The notes: generated by a model from the letters alone, not told the origin. 64,000 bases of DNA from AP-15 sp963787425 (GCA_963787425.1 CAWBCV010000011.1:1-64000); one strand, 5' to 3'; shown: positions 45,427 to 54,971, counted from the stretch's first letter. Made by a program: numbers and translations.

Positions 45427-46686
45427 CTATCTCGGCCGGCGCGCTATCAGGGCCGCCAAAATGCTGAGCCCGGAGAGCACGGCGAAGCAATGCAGCGACA
45501 ACGTATAATTCCCGGTCCAGTCATGCAGCGCGCCCGAGAGCAGCGGGCCTGCCGCTTGGGCCAGCACCTGCGCCGATAGCGCGACACTGCGGATCGCCGC
45601 ATAATTGGCGCGGCCGAAATAATCGGCCCAGGCGATCGGCAGCAATGTCAAGAGCCCGCCGATGCCAAAGCCGAACATCGCGGCGGCAACATACCCCTGT
45701 CCGACCGAAGATATTCCGACCATCAGCAATGTCGCGAGAGTCAGGAGGACGCCGACGAGCGCCATCGGATAACGGATCGGCAAGGAGCGCGGCAGGAACC
45801 CGCAAGCAAGGCTTGCGACCGCCGAAGTCAGCGAGAAGGTGCTGACGACAGCCGCGGCGATTGTCGGCGCCACGCCGCGTTCGATCAGATGCGCCGCCTG
45901 ATGCAGGCTGACGCCGGCCTGTACCGGATAGACCAGCACGGTGTAGAGCAGCAGAAGCCAGAACGCGGCGGTGCCGACGGCTTCTCTCCGCGAGAAACTC
46001 GGCTCGTCGAGCAGCGGCTGACGGCCGGCGACGTCCGCTGCGGGCTGCCGGTCGGGGAGCAACCCCAGATCCTCAGGCCGGCGCACCATGAAGAGCCAGA
46101 CCGGCAGAAAGCCGACCACCAGGGTCAGCGACCCGATCGCCAGCCAGCCGAACCGCCAGCCGCTATATTGCATGGCCAGCTGCGCGATCAGCGGCATCGC
46201 GACAAGACCGGCCATCTGTGCCACCGTGGCGATCGAGGTGGCAAACGCGCGGCGGGCGACGAACCAATTGTTCAAAGCGCCATAGATCGCGAGCTCGAAC
46301 GGGCCGGCCCAAACCATCCGGGCGATGCAGAACAGCAGGTAGAAGACGAGCAGCGACTGGGTCAGCGAGAGCAGCATCATCGCCGCTGCGGTCGCGAGCA
46401 CTGCGAGGGACAATGCCGCGCGCGACCCGTACCGGTCGACCAGCGGACCGATCCACGGTGAGGTCAGCGCCGCCAGCACCCCGCCCAATGACACCGCCCC
46501 CGAGAGCGCGGCGCGCGACCAGCCGAATTCGCGGGTCAGCGGTTCGACAAAGATCGACAAGGTGGCGACCGCCGGGCCCTGCCGCGAGAACCCGGCGCAG
46601 CACAGGCAGCCGAGGATGACCCAGCCATAAAAGAACGGCAGCCGACCGCTCAACAGGCGCGGGAGCGCCGCGATCGCCAAACGCAT
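45427..46686 (-). CDS. MFS transporter
   Basis: A 419-residue major facilitator with twelve predicted helices. PFFYGWVILGCLCCAGFSRQ opens TM1. The loop 2-3 motif is GPLVDRYGSRAALSLAVLAT and LYTVLVYPVQAGVSLHQAAH starts the second half. It resembles the oxalate/formate or monocarboxylate-type MFS group (FFYGW--L). The start is set at Met 46686, after a repeat-derived open stretch (VPVFAGTT). Substrate unknown. Confidence 0.8.
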   Translation of the reverse strand: MRLAIAALPRLLSGRLPFFYGWVILGCLCCAGFSRQGPAVATLSIFVEPLTREFGWSRAALSGAVSLGGVLAALTSPWIGPLVDRYGSRAALSLAVLATAAAMMLLSLTQSLLVFYLLFCIARMVWAGPFELAIYGALNNWFVARRAFATSIATVAQMAGLVAMPLIAQLAMQYSGWRFGWLAIGSLTLVVGFLPVWLFMVRRPEDLGLLPDRQPAADVAGRQPLLDEPSFSRREAVGTAAFWLLLLYTVLVYPVQAGVSLHQAAHLIERGVAPTIAAAVVSTFSLTSAVASLACGFLPRSLPIRYPMALVGVLLTLATLLMVGISSVGQGYVAAAMFGFGIGGLLTLLPIAWADYFGRANYAAIRSVALSAQVLAQAAGPLLSGALHDWTGNYTLSLHCFAVLSGLSILAALIARRPR

Positions 46687-46699
46687 CAGAGCATTTAAA

Positions 46700-46940
46700 T
46701 TCGTCGTTCCCGCGAAAACGGGAACCCAGAGTGGCAGATCTCGACCGCTTCCCGTGGACCCCCGCTTCCGCGCAGGACTGCCGGGAGAAATGGAATCGCT
46801 TGTACGCAGCTCTCCTCGCACAACGCCCGATTCTCCTTGGCCGGGCTGCAACGGTCGTTCAGACGGCCCGAATGCATCCCCCAGCGTGCGACAAAAACTC
46901 TCCCGGACAGTCCTGCGCTTCCGCGGGGGTGACCACCGCT
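46700..46940. repeat. Cluster of dispersed palindromic repeats
   Basis: Begins with CGTTCCCGCGAAAACGGGAA, a hairpin with CGAAAA loop. Then GGACCCCCGCTTCCGCGCAG at about 46758 and, some 150 bp on, CAGTCCTGCGCTTCCGCGGG near 46909 form an inverted pair of about 30 bp with a few mismatches. No gene lies within. It separates the MFS gene from the SDR. Confidence 0.65.
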
Positions 46941-46953
46941 TCCGGGCACGACG

Positions 46954-47739
46954 TCAACTCGGCACCAACCCGCCATCGACGTTGTAGGCCTGCCCGGTGA
47001 TGTTGCGGGCGGCGGGCGATGCGAGGAATACCGCCATCGCGGCGACGTCTTCCGGCTGATTGGCGCGGCCGATCGGAATGCTCCCCTCGGCTTCGGCGTT
47101 GAGCTCGGCGACCGTGATGCCGCGCTCGGCAGCCCGCTCCACGGCGTTGCGCGCGCCGAGCTCGGTGCGCGTCACGCCCGGGCAAATCGCGTTGACGTTG
47201 ATGTTGTGCCGGCCGAGCTGCTGAGCCGCCATCCAGGTCAACGAGATGACCGCGCCCTTGCTGGCGGCGTAAGCGGCATTCGACGCACCGGGATAGCCGC
47301 GTCCGGAGATCGAGGCGATATTGATGATCCGGCCGCCGCCTCCCTGGGTTATCATCTCGCGGGCGGCGCGCTGCAGGCAGAAGAATACGCCCTTGGCGTT
47401 GACCCGGTGGATCCGGTCCCAATCCGCCTCGGTCAGGTCCATGATCTGCGCGTAGCGCGTGACCCCGGCATTGTTGACAATGACGTCCAGCCGGCCGAGT
47501 TCGGCGATGGTTCGCGCGATCATCGCATCGATGCTCGCGACGTCGCCGCAATCGGCCTCGATCGCGATCGCCCGCCGCGCATTGCCGGCCGCCTGGTCGG
47601 CGGTCCGCTGCGCCGCGGCAAGGTCGATGTCGGCGGCCGCGACAGTGGCGCCGACTTCCGCCATCGCGAGCGCCGTGGCACGGCCGATCCCCGCCCCCGC
47701 GCCCGTCACCAACACAATCTTATCCTGCAAAACCGACAT
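46954..47739 (-). CDS. SDR family oxidoreductase
   Basis: A 261-residue classical SDR. VLVTGAGAGIGRATALAMAE is the coenzyme loop; Asp in AAADIDLAA favours NAD. NNAGVTRYAQ, the catalytic Ser in IINIASISGRGYPG and YAASKGAVISLTWMAA (Tyr and Lys) are all present, with the C-terminal NVDGG. ATG 47739 follows GGGAGGGAC; the extra frame upstream is not supported. The 3' end abuts the repeat cluster. Substrate unknown. Confidence 0.88.
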   Translation of the reverse strand: MSVLQDKIVLVTGAGAGIGRATALAMAEVGATVAAADIDLAAAQRTADQAAGNARRAIAIEADCGDVASIDAMIARTIAELGRLDVIVNNAGVTRYAQIMDLTEADWDRIHRVNAKGVFFCLQRAAREMITQGGGGRIINIASISGRGYPGASNAAYAASKGAVISLTWMAAQQLGRHNINVNAICPGVTRTELGARNAVERAAERGITVAELNAEAEGSIPIGRANQPEDVAAMAVFLASPAARNITGQAYNVDGGLVPS

Positions 47740-47970
47740 GTCGTCCCTCCCGCGTTTCCTCAATGTGGCAGCAAACACAAGCTGCCGCACCACGTCGCGG
47801 CCCAGCTTAACTTACACTCGTGCCGGGCGGTACCGCTCGGACCGCAGATCTTCATCAGCGGGGATCAGAAATGGAGAAGGGTGGTGCCGAGGGCGGTTCT
47901 GGAAGAGACCAGTGGCTACGGGGCTTCGCTCTTTGTATCCTGGAAGCGAAACCTAAACGGGAAGAACTGA

Positions 47971-48345
47971 ATGCTGAGATGGCTGGGACTGGGCCTCCTA
48001 CTCGGCACGGGGCTGTGGAGCGTCGCATGGGCGCAGGGCTCGGCTAAATTCGATGGCCAGTACACGGGAGAACTTACGCTCACGAAAGAAATGAGTGGTG
48101 ATTGCACCACGCCTCCTCTCGGATCGCTTTACCCTCTTACGATATCCAGGGGTGAAGTCCGGTTTAAGTACGTCCCGCGATTCGACACCACATTAAGCGG
48201 CAAGGTCGATCAAAATGGGATTTTCAAAGCCTCTGCCCGCTTGCGAAAGGGATTTGTGCAGATGACCGGGCGCATCCTAGGAAATCATCTTACGGCTGAA
48301 ATCGTATCTCCAAGTTGCAATTATACGTTCAAGACAAAAAACTAG
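47971..48345 (+). CDS. Secreted protein of unknown function
   Basis: 124 residues with a signal peptide (MLRWLGLGLLLGTGLWSVAW, then AQG). The mature part has FDGQYTGELTLTKEMSGDC, LYPLTISRGEVRFKYVPRFD and VDQNGIFKASARLRKGFVQM, alternating strands of a small beta-barrel or lipocalin-like fold, and two Cys. No family recognised. The start follows GGGAAGAACTGA. Confidence 0.65.
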   Translation: MLRWLGLGLLLGTGLWSVAWAQGSAKFDGQYTGELTLTKEMSGDCTTPPLGSLYPLTISRGEVRFKYVPRFDTTLSGKVDQNGIFKASARLRKGFVQMTGRILGNHLTAEIVSPSCNYTFKTKN

Positions 48346-48396
48346 GCTGCGGGTAAGCCTTGGAGAGTGGTCTCTATAGGTGGCCGCTCGGGCGCA

Positions 48397-51009
48397 TCAG
48401 ATGACGCCCTCTTCGGCGAGCCGCTCGACTTCGCTCGGGGTGCGGCCGAGCAGCTCGGTCAAGACCCACATGTTGTCCTCGCCGTAGCACGGCGCGCCGC
48501 GATTGGTCGGGCCGCCGATATAGGCCGGGGTCCTGCTCAATTTCATCGGCAATTCATAGATCGGCCAGGTGCCGATCTTGGTGCCGGTGACTTCGGTCAG
48601 CCAATTGAGGTGCTTGACCTGCGGGTCTGTGTCGACGCGGTCCTCGGCGTTCTGACACACCCCGGCCGGTACGCCCGCGTGCTGCAATTTCGCCATGCAA
48701 TCCCAGCGGTCTTGCGTGAGGGTCCACGCCTCCATTGCAAGGTCGAGCGCATTCTGGAACTGCAACCGGTGCTCCAGAGTATCGAAACGCCGGTCGTCGA
48801 GCCACTCGCCATGCTCGGCGACCCGCGCCAATGCGCGCCATTCGTCATCCGTGAAACAAGCAATGGCGATCCACCGGTCCTTGCCCTCACAGCGATAAGC
48901 GCCGTGCGGCGCGGCCGGCTTGTAAGGCGAGCGGTTGCCGTAGCGGCGGAACTCGCGTTCATTGGCCGACCAGTCGAGGATTGTCGCGCCGGTAAGAAAA
49001 ATGCCGGACTCGCATTGCGACGCATCGATCCATTGGCCCTCGCCGGTGCGCTCGCGGTGATAGATTGCGCCCAGCAATGCCAGCGCATAGCCGTAGGCGC
49101 CCATCCAATCGAGGTAGGAATAGCCCCAGCCGACCGGCATCGCCGGCTCCGGCAGACCCGACATCTCGCCCTGGCCGCCAAACGCCGCCGCCACCGGGCC
49201 GACCGTGCGCATCCGCCCGTAAGTGCCATGCGCCCCCATGCCCGATTGCTGGATGTAGATGATGTCGGGCCGGATCGACTTCAGCACATCATAGCCGAGT
49301 CCCAGGCGCTGCAATACGCCGGGCGAGAAACCCTCGGCGACGACATCGCAGATGCGGATCATGTCCTTGGCGATCTGGAGGCCTTTGGGATGTCGGATAT
49401 TCAACGAGATGCCGCGCTTGCCGGCATTCTTGTTGTTGAATTGGCCCCCCATGTCGGAGTCGCGCACGCCGGGGAGCGGGCCGGTCGCCGCGGCGCGCGC
49501 GGCGCGGCCGCCGACCGGCGCCATCGCCGCCAGCCGCGTGTCGGGATTGTCCTTCCATTCGACCTTGAAGCTCTCCGCGCCCATCGCGGCGAGAAACCGA
49601 GTGCCGCCGGCCGAGGCGAGAAACCACGCGAAATCGAAGATTTTGATCCCCTGCAAAGGGAACGGCTTGTTGTGCAGTACCGACATTCGCGGGTTCTCGA
49701 CCCAGCGGGGCTGCGCCGGCACACTCGGGCGGCGGACCGGCTCGCCGAGCATCGCCGCGGTGTCCTCGCCGAGCAGCGGCGCGCGGCGGCCGACCTGCCA
49801 GCTTGTCTTGGTGGCAAGCCATTTGCTGGTCGGATAGCGGAAGCTGCGGCCGAGCTCCGGGTGCTCGACATCGGCGAAGGTCTTGCGGGCGAGCCAATGC
49901 CCGTCGAGCGCGTTCTCGTGCGGCTTGCGCAATGGCGCCCAGAGAAGCCCCGCATCCTGCGCCTCGCGCCACGGCATGTCCTTGTAGGTCCAGGCGCGGA
50001 CGAAGCGCTGCACAATGTCGAGCATATGCGCCCGTCTTTCGTCACTGCCGGCCGTGCCGGGGACTTGACGCGCGCGCAGATCGGCTTCCGGCGGCGGTGG
50101 CTCCAGATCGGCCTGAGCGCCGTATTTCGCCAGCAGCGGCACCAGATTCTTCAGGTCGCGCGCGCCCATGCCATGGGTGATGAACCAGCGCCCGTCTTTG
50201 GTATGACAAATGCCCGGCGAGTGATTGGGAAACTCGGCAGCATGGCGGTTGGTCAGCCGCCATAGCGGCACCCGCCGCATCACCCAGTACATGATGTCCT
50301 GCTCGGGGTTCTTCGACACCGCCTCGTGGATCGCCACCGAGACATCCTGGCCCTCGCCGCTGCGCTCGCGGTGGATCAGCGCGGCGATGATGCCCGTCGC
50401 CAATTGCTCGCCGGCGATGTGGTAGGCATGCCAGATCTGCGGCGCGATCGGCGGCGTGTCGTATTCGAGGTTCAGGTTGGGATCGTAGCCGCAATTCATC
50501 ATCACGCCGCCGAGCGCGAGATGAACGAGGTCGGAGCCCTTGAAGTCGGCCCACGGACCGTCATCGCCGAACGGCGTCATCCGCGCGGTCACCAGCGCCG
50601 GAAACCGCGCATTGAATGCGGCGCGATCGAGGCCCAGGACCTCGTTCAGCGCGCCGCAGCTGGCATCGAGCAGGATGTCGGCGCCGCCGAGCAGGCACAA
50701 CAGATCCTCGCACCCGCGACCCTCGCCTAAATCGAGCACAACCGATTTCTTGTTGCGGTTATAGTTCCAGAAGAACAGCGAGCGTTCGAGACCCGGCCGG
50801 TCCTCGAAGAAGGGGCCGATTTGCCTTGTCGCATTGCCTTCGGGCGGTTCGATCTTGATGACCTCGGCACCGAGCCCGGCCAGCAACAGCCCGGTATATT
50901 CGGCACGCTCGTCGGCGATCTCGATCGCCCTGAGGCCCGCCAGCATCCCCGGCCCGCCATTTCCCATCATTTCGCCCGGTCCGGCCGCGATCCCTGCTTG
51001 CGTCGCCAA
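48397..51009 (-). CDS. Double-domain family III CoA transferase (CaiB/BaiF)
   Basis: 870 residues made of two CoA-transferase family III domains. Domain 1 (about 20-410) has GLLLAGLGAEVIKIEPPEGN, NYNRNKKSVVLDLGEGRGC and HAYHIAGEQLATGIIAALIH. Domain 2 (about 460-870) has IKIFDFAWFLASAGGTRFLA, GKRGISLNIRHPKGLQIAKD, AEGFSPGVLQRLGLGYDVLK and GWGYSYLDWMGAYGYALALL. The enzyme moves CoA between carboxylic acids. Most family III members are about 400 residues, so this is a tandem fusion. TTG 51009 is supported by GAAGGGAGAACGTC; internal ATGs lie at 50970 and 50967. It is divergent from the DUF35 gene. Confidence 0.88.
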   Translation of the reverse strand: MATQAGIAAGPGEMMGNGGPGMLAGLRAIEIADERAEYTGLLLAGLGAEVIKIEPPEGNATRQIGPFFEDRPGLERSLFFWNYNRNKKSVVLDLGEGRGCEDLLCLLGGADILLDASCGALNEVLGLDRAAFNARFPALVTARMTPFGDDGPWADFKGSDLVHLALGGVMMNCGYDPNLNLEYDTPPIAPQIWHAYHIAGEQLATGIIAALIHRERSGEGQDVSVAIHEAVSKNPEQDIMYWVMRRVPLWRLTNRHAAEFPNHSPGICHTKDGRWFITHGMGARDLKNLVPLLAKYGAQADLEPPPPEADLRARQVPGTAGSDERRAHMLDIVQRFVRAWTYKDMPWREAQDAGLLWAPLRKPHENALDGHWLARKTFADVEHPELGRSFRYPTSKWLATKTSWQVGRRAPLLGEDTAAMLGEPVRRPSVPAQPRWVENPRMSVLHNKPFPLQGIKIFDFAWFLASAGGTRFLAAMGAESFKVEWKDNPDTRLAAMAPVGGRAARAAATGPLPGVRDSDMGGQFNNKNAGKRGISLNIRHPKGLQIAKDMIRICDVVAEGFSPGVLQRLGLGYDVLKSIRPDIIYIQQSGMGAHGTYGRMRTVGPVAAAFGGQGEMSGLPEPAMPVGWGYSYLDWMGAYGYALALLGAIYHRERTGEGQWIDASQCESGIFLTGATILDWSANEREFRRYGNRSPYKPAAPHGAYRCEGKDRWIAIACFTDDEWRALARVAEHGEWLDDRRFDTLEHRLQFQNALDLAMEAWTLTQDRWDCMAKLQHAGVPAGVCQNAEDRVDTDPQVKHLNWLTEVTGTKIGTWPIYELPMKLSRTPAYIGGPTNRGAPCYGEDNMWVLTELLGRTPSEVERLAEEGVI

Positions 51010-51066
51010 GACGTTCTCCCTTCAAATGGCCGCGGGCTCCCCCGCGAAGAGAGGATAATCCCGCCG

Positions 51067-51495
51067 ATGAGCGACTGGAGCAAGGTGACCCGGCCGATCC
51101 CGGTGCCGAACGAGTGGACGAAGCCGTTCTGGGATGCGGCGAGGCGCGGCGTTCTGGAATTGCAGCGCTGCCAGAGCTGCGGACATTTCCAGCACCCGCC
51201 CTATGCGACCTGTACGCATTGCGTCGCAACGGATTTGAAATTCGAACCCGTGCGCGGGCTCGGCACGATCTACGCCTACACGATCATGTATCACACCGGT
51301 GACAAGCGCTTTGCTTCCGCGGTGCCCTACGCCAGCATCATCGTCGAGCTCGACGACGCGCCCGGCGCATTGATGGCCGGCAATCTTTTGGACGCCGAAT
51401 ACGCCGAGGCGAAGGTCGGACGGCGCGTTGAAATCGTCTTCGAGAAACTGAACGACGACATCACCCTGCCGCAATTCCACCTCGCTCGCCAGTGA
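51067..51495 (+). CDS. DUF35 OB-fold/zinc-ribbon acyl-CoA-binding protein
   Basis: 142 residues. A rubredoxin-like zinc ribbon (LELQRCQSCGHFQHPPYATC then THC, four Cys) leads into an OB-fold domain (GLGTIYAYTIMYHTG, VPYASIIVELDDAPGALMAG). Proteins of this type are small partners of thiolase-like enzymes, feeding acyl-CoA. The expected thiolase partner is found at 53292, with an IS element between, so the pair was split. Confidence 0.85.
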   Translation: MSDWSKVTRPIPVPNEWTKPFWDAARRGVLELQRCQSCGHFQHPPYATCTHCVATDLKFEPVRGLGTIYAYTIMYHTGDKRFASAVPYASIIVELDDAPGALMAGNLLDAEYAEAKVGRRVEIVFEKLNDDITLPQFHLARQ

Positions 51496-51512
51496 GACCT
51501 GCACGAAGATCT

Positions 51513-51546
51513 TGCGTCCTTCGAGACGGCGCTGCGCGCCTCCTCA
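51513..51546. repeat. Left half of a dispersed palindromic repeat, split by an IS
   Basis: TGCGTCCTTCGAGACGGCGC and CCTCCTCA. It is the inverted counterpart of the right half at 53177-53257 (CTGAGGAAGCCGC, CTGTCTCGAAGGACGCA). The last TCA is the duplicated target. Confidence 0.8.
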
Positions 51547-53176
51547 GAGCCTGTGAATGTTTCGCGCATTTTTGCAGGATTGAGGGGTTGCAACAAGTTG
51601 TGGTGGTGCTATTGCGTGGCGGGGACGACTGGTCTGAGGGGGAGCCGGTCTGTGTCGGGCAATAGCGAACTGTTTGGGGATTTGCCGGAGCAGCTGGTGC
51701 CGGAGGTGCCGGGTCGGGGAATGCCGCGGTTGCGGCAGCCGGAACGGCACCAGCTGGGCTGGTATGCCGCGACAATCGACGACTTGGTGGCGCGCGATCA
51801 CCCGGTGCGGGCGGTGTGGGCGTTTGTCCAGGGGCTCGATTTTGCGCGCCTTGCACGATGCGGTGAAGGCGCGCGAGGGGGTGCCGGGGCAGGCGCCGCC
51901 GGCGCCCGAGCTGATGATGGCGCTGTGGCTGTGGGCGACGGTGGAGGGGGTCGGCAGCGCGCGGCAGCTGGCGCGGCTGTGCGAGCAGCATCTCGCCTAT
52001 CGCTGGCTGTGCGGCGGGGTGTCGATGAACTACCACACACTGTCGGATTTTCGCGTGGCGCATGCCGTGGTGCTCGACCGGTTGCTAGCCGGCGGGGTGG
52101 CGACGCTGGTGGCGCAAGGTCTTGTGGCGCTCGATGTGCTGGCGCAGGACGGGATCAGGGTACGCGCGGCGGCGGGGGCCGGCTCGTTCCGCCGGCGCGA
52201 GCGGTTGGGCAAGCTGGCGGCGGCGGCCGAGGCGCGGGTTGAGCGGTTGCGCGCCGAGCTGGAAGCCGATCCGGCGGCGGGCGATCGGCGCCAGCAGGCG
52301 GCGCAACAGCGCGCCGCGCGCGAGCGCGAGGAGCGGGTGCAGGCGGCGCTCGACCGGATGAGCGAGCTCGAGGCCGAGCGCACGCGTCGCGAGAAGACCA
52401 ACAAGGCCGAGGTCAGCCGGCAGAAGGAGCCGCGCGCCTCGACCACCGATGCCGAGGCCCGGGCGATGAAACTGGCCGATGGCGGGTTTCGGCCGGCCTA
52501 CAACATGCAGATTGTGTCGGCGCCAAGGGGGTCAGGTCATCGTCGCGGTCGACATCGACACCACCGGCTCGGATCGCGGCTTGGCGCGCCCGGCATTGGA
52601 GCAATTGAGCGCGGCGAGGGCGACGCCGTCCGATTACCTGGTCGATGGCGGCTTCGCCAAGAACGACGACATCGAATGGGCGCATGCGAGCGGCATCGCC
52701 TTGTGGTGCCCGCCGGTGCACAGCAAGCATGGCAGCGATCCTTACGCGCCGCGGGCCGACGACAAACCGCGGGTGGCGGATTGGCGCCAGCGCATGGCCA
52801 GCGAGCCGGGCAAGGCGCTCTACAAGCAACGCGCAAAGGCCGAGTGCCCCAACGCTTGGGCGCGCCGCATGGGGCTCAGCCGGCTGTCGGTGCGCGGCAA
52901 AGAGAAGGCCCGCGCCGTGCTGCTGTGGTTCGCGCTCGCCCACAACATGCTGCGTGCGTTCGTACTGCAGCAGGCCGCCAGGGCCTCTGCGACTTGAGAT
53001 GGTTACCAAAGACATCAACTCAATGACCGATGGCACCTGCTTGCTCGCTCGCCGCTCGCTCTCTATCCACCAGTGGAAAGGCCAGACCGCTCGCGGGCCA
53101 ACCCATCGTCAAGCGCCGCCCGCGAAATGCCGTCGCCGAACCCACTACACCAAGCAGACTAAACATTCACAGGCTC
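51547..53176 (+). mobile_element. IS1182-like insertion sequence
   Basis: 1630 bp bounded by perfect inverted repeats GAGCCTGTGAATGTTT (left) and AAACATTCACAGGCTC (right). A 3-bp direct repeat TCA flanks it (51544-51546 and 53177-53179). Removing the element and one TCA rejoins a palindromic repeat, CCTCCTCAGGATGAGG. It carries one frameshifted transposase gene. It separates the DUF35 gene from the thiolase. Confidence 0.88.
51652..52997 (+). pseudogene. IS1182-family transposase, frameshifted
   Basis: The opening frame reads RLRQPERHQLGWYAATIDDL and HPVRAVWAFVQGLDFA. A first indel near 51848 leads to LHDAVKAREGVPGQAPPAPE, LMMALWLWATVEGVGSARQL, LVALDVLAQDGIRVRAAAGA and EARAMKLADGGFRPAYNMQI. 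A second indel near 52528 leads to VIVAVDIDTTGSDRGLARPA, PSDYLVDGGFAKNDDIEWAH and the end at 52997. The catalytic Asp in QDGIRV and in VDGGF are recognisable. GTG 51652 is a probable start. Two lesions make it inactive. Confidence 0.82.
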
Positions 53177-53257
53177 TCAGGATGAGGTACTTTTTCGACG
53201 GCATTAGGGAAAACCTCATCCTGAGGAAGCCGCGAAGCGGCTGTCTCGAAGGACGCA
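53177..53257. repeat. Right half of the palindromic repeat beyond the IS
   Basis: Begins TCAGGATGAGG, then a spacer, CCTCATCCTGAGGAAGCCGC and GCTGTCTCGAAGGACGCA. It matches the well-known alphaproteobacterial CCTCATCCTGAGGA...TCTCGAAGGA repeat, and the left half lies at 51513-51546. Confidence 0.8.
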
Positions 53258-53291
53258 CGGTGCTGGCCCCAGCTGAATAAGGAAAACCTGG

Positions 53292-54476
53292 ATGTGGGAG
53301 AACCGGTGCAAGGTGGCGGTCAGCGGCGTGGGCTTTTCGAAGGTCACGCGCTCGGCCGAGATCCCGCTCGCCGCCCATGCGCTGACGGCCGTCAAGGAGG
53401 CTGTCGCGGATTCGGGGTTGCAGCTGTCCGACATCGACGGGCTGGCGACGTATCCGGAACTGCCGGCCACGGGCCACGCGGAGGTCGACGGCATTTCGAT
53501 CGTGTCCGTCAACTGCATGATGGCGATGCTGAAATTGCCCAATCTCAGCTGGCACATCCAGGTCGGAACAGTAAACATCGGCGGCGCCGTGCAGCAGGCG
53601 GTCAACGCATTGCTCGCGGGGGTTTGCAAATACGCGGTTGTGTGGCGGGCAATGCACAACCCGCGCGGCACCTACCAGAACCTGCCCGGCGCCTATGCGC
53701 AGGGCGCTGCGCAGTTCACCGCGCCCTACGGCTTCGGCGGGCCGGGGCAGGGGATGGCGGTCGCCTATACCCGCTGGCTCGAGCGGCACAACCAGAACCG
53801 CGAGAAGATGGCGACCCTCGCGGTGACGCAGCGTCGCCACACGCAGCACAATCCGCATGCCTATTTCTGTGGCGTGCGGCTGACGCGCGAGGACTACCTG
53901 GCCTCGCGGATGGTCGCCTACCCATTCTGCCTCTTCGATTGCGATATCCCGGTGCAAGGGGCGGTCGCCATCGTATTGACGACGGCCGACCGGGCCCGCG
54001 ACCTGAGGCCGAACGCGGCCTACCTCGCCGGCTACGGGCAGAGGCTGCATTTCGAGGTAGCAGGCCGCATCGGCAGCCTCGCCGATTACCTGGAGGGCGG
54101 CCGGAGCTCCGCGAAATTGACCTGGGAGCGCTCCGGCCTCGGCCCACAGGACGTCGATGTGGCACAAATCTATGACGGCTTCTCGGCGTCGGTGATCTAC
54201 GGCCTCGAATCCTACGGCTTTTGCAAGGAGGGCGAGGCGCTCGATTTCATCCAGGACGGGCGCATCGAGCTCGACGGCGAATTGCCGCTCAACACCTTTG
54301 GCGGCAGCCTCGGGACGGGCCGCATCCACGGCCTGTGGCATATCATCGAAGGTGCCTTGCAAGCCTCGGGCCGGGCCGGTTCACGCCAAGTCGCGGGCGC
54401 CAACGTGTCGTTTGTCGGCGCCAGCGCCCCGATCGTGACCGGCACGACCTTTATCTTCGTCGGCGACCCGTACTGA
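53292..54476 (+). CDS. Thiolase-like (SCP-x/lipid-transfer type) enzyme
   Basis: 394 residues, thiolase superfamily. KVAVSGVGFSKVTRSAEIPL opens the fold. DSGLQLSDIDGLATYPELPA and VNIGGAVQQAVNALLAGVCK occupy the place of the nucleophile loop, where the usual thiolase Cys is replaced by NIGG. Later DVDVAQIYDGFSASVIYGLE and LNTFGGSLGTGRIHGLWHII hold the His. Members of this group pair with DUF35 proteins and act in steroid or fatty-acid side-chain reactions such as aldol or retro-aldol chemistry. ATG has AAGGA eight bases ahead. The DUF35 partner is upstream across the IS. Confidence 0.85.
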   Translation: MWENRCKVAVSGVGFSKVTRSAEIPLAAHALTAVKEAVADSGLQLSDIDGLATYPELPATGHAEVDGISIVSVNCMMAMLKLPNLSWHIQVGTVNIGGAVQQAVNALLAGVCKYAVVWRAMHNPRGTYQNLPGAYAQGAAQFTAPYGFGGPGQGMAVAYTRWLERHNQNREKMATLAVTQRRHTQHNPHAYFCGVRLTREDYLASRMVAYPFCLFDCDIPVQGAVAIVLTTADRARDLRPNAAYLAGYGQRLHFEVAGRIGSLADYLEGGRSSAKLTWERSGLGPQDVDVAQIYDGFSASVIYGLESYGFCKEGEALDFIQDGRIELDGELPLNTFGGSLGTGRIHGLWHIIEGALQASGRAGSRQVAGANVSFVGASAPIVTGTTFIFVGDPY

Positions 54477-54489
54477 GCGCCGTTCGGAT

Positions 54490-54837
54490 CTAACGGGCAG
54501 GGACGCAGGCGCCGTTGTAATAGGTGTACCCGTAATTGCAGGTCACCGGCGGCGTAAGCATGTTGGCGGTGCCGGTGACAGCGCCGCCAGCGGCGCCGAG
54601 CGCTCCGCCGACGACCGCACCGACGGGACCGCCGGTTGCGTAGCCGCTCGCCGCCCCGTTCGCCTCCCCGGATACCGTGCCGGATACCGGGTTCCCATAA
54701 CCCGGCGCCCGCACCGGCTGGCAGACGCCGTTGATGTAGGTGTAGCCCGGCGCACAGGCATATTGCGCTATGGCCGCACTCCACGTGCCCGCTGCCAGAG
54801 CGGCGGCTATCGCTAGAACCTTGAACCTAGTTGGCAT
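54490..54837 (-). CDS. Small secreted glycine-zipper protein, copy 1
   Basis: 115 residues: signal peptide (MPTRFKVLAIAAALAAGTWS), then CAPGYTYINGVCQPV, a glycine-zipper run (SGYATGGPVGAVVGGALGAA then GGAVTGTANM) and a repeat of the Cys motif, CNYGYTYYNGACVPAR. The glycine zipper suggests insertion into, or assembly at, the outer membrane. Ribosome site GGAGGTAG before ATG 54837. A paralogue sits at 55987-56283. Confidence 0.7.
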   Translation of the reverse strand: MPTRFKVLAIAAALAAGTWSAAIAQYACAPGYTYINGVCQPVRAPGYGNPVSGTVSGEANGAASGYATGGPVGAVVGGALGAAGGAVTGTANMLTPPVTCNYGYTYYNGACVPAR

Positions 54838-54971
54838 CGCTACCTCCGCGAAGTATGCATAAAGAGCGGCAGAGCGCCGCCACCGAATGGTCAACGGTTT
54901 AGGATGGAATCGCGTTCCGCGCGTAGCGGAACCGCTTCTCTTACTTGCTAATTTCCGGGGAGAAAGACGGC

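Noticed and set aside
48367..50265. Plus-strand open frame of about 630 codons
   Set aside because: Antisense of the CoA transferase, rich in Arg/Pro/His with no family motif.
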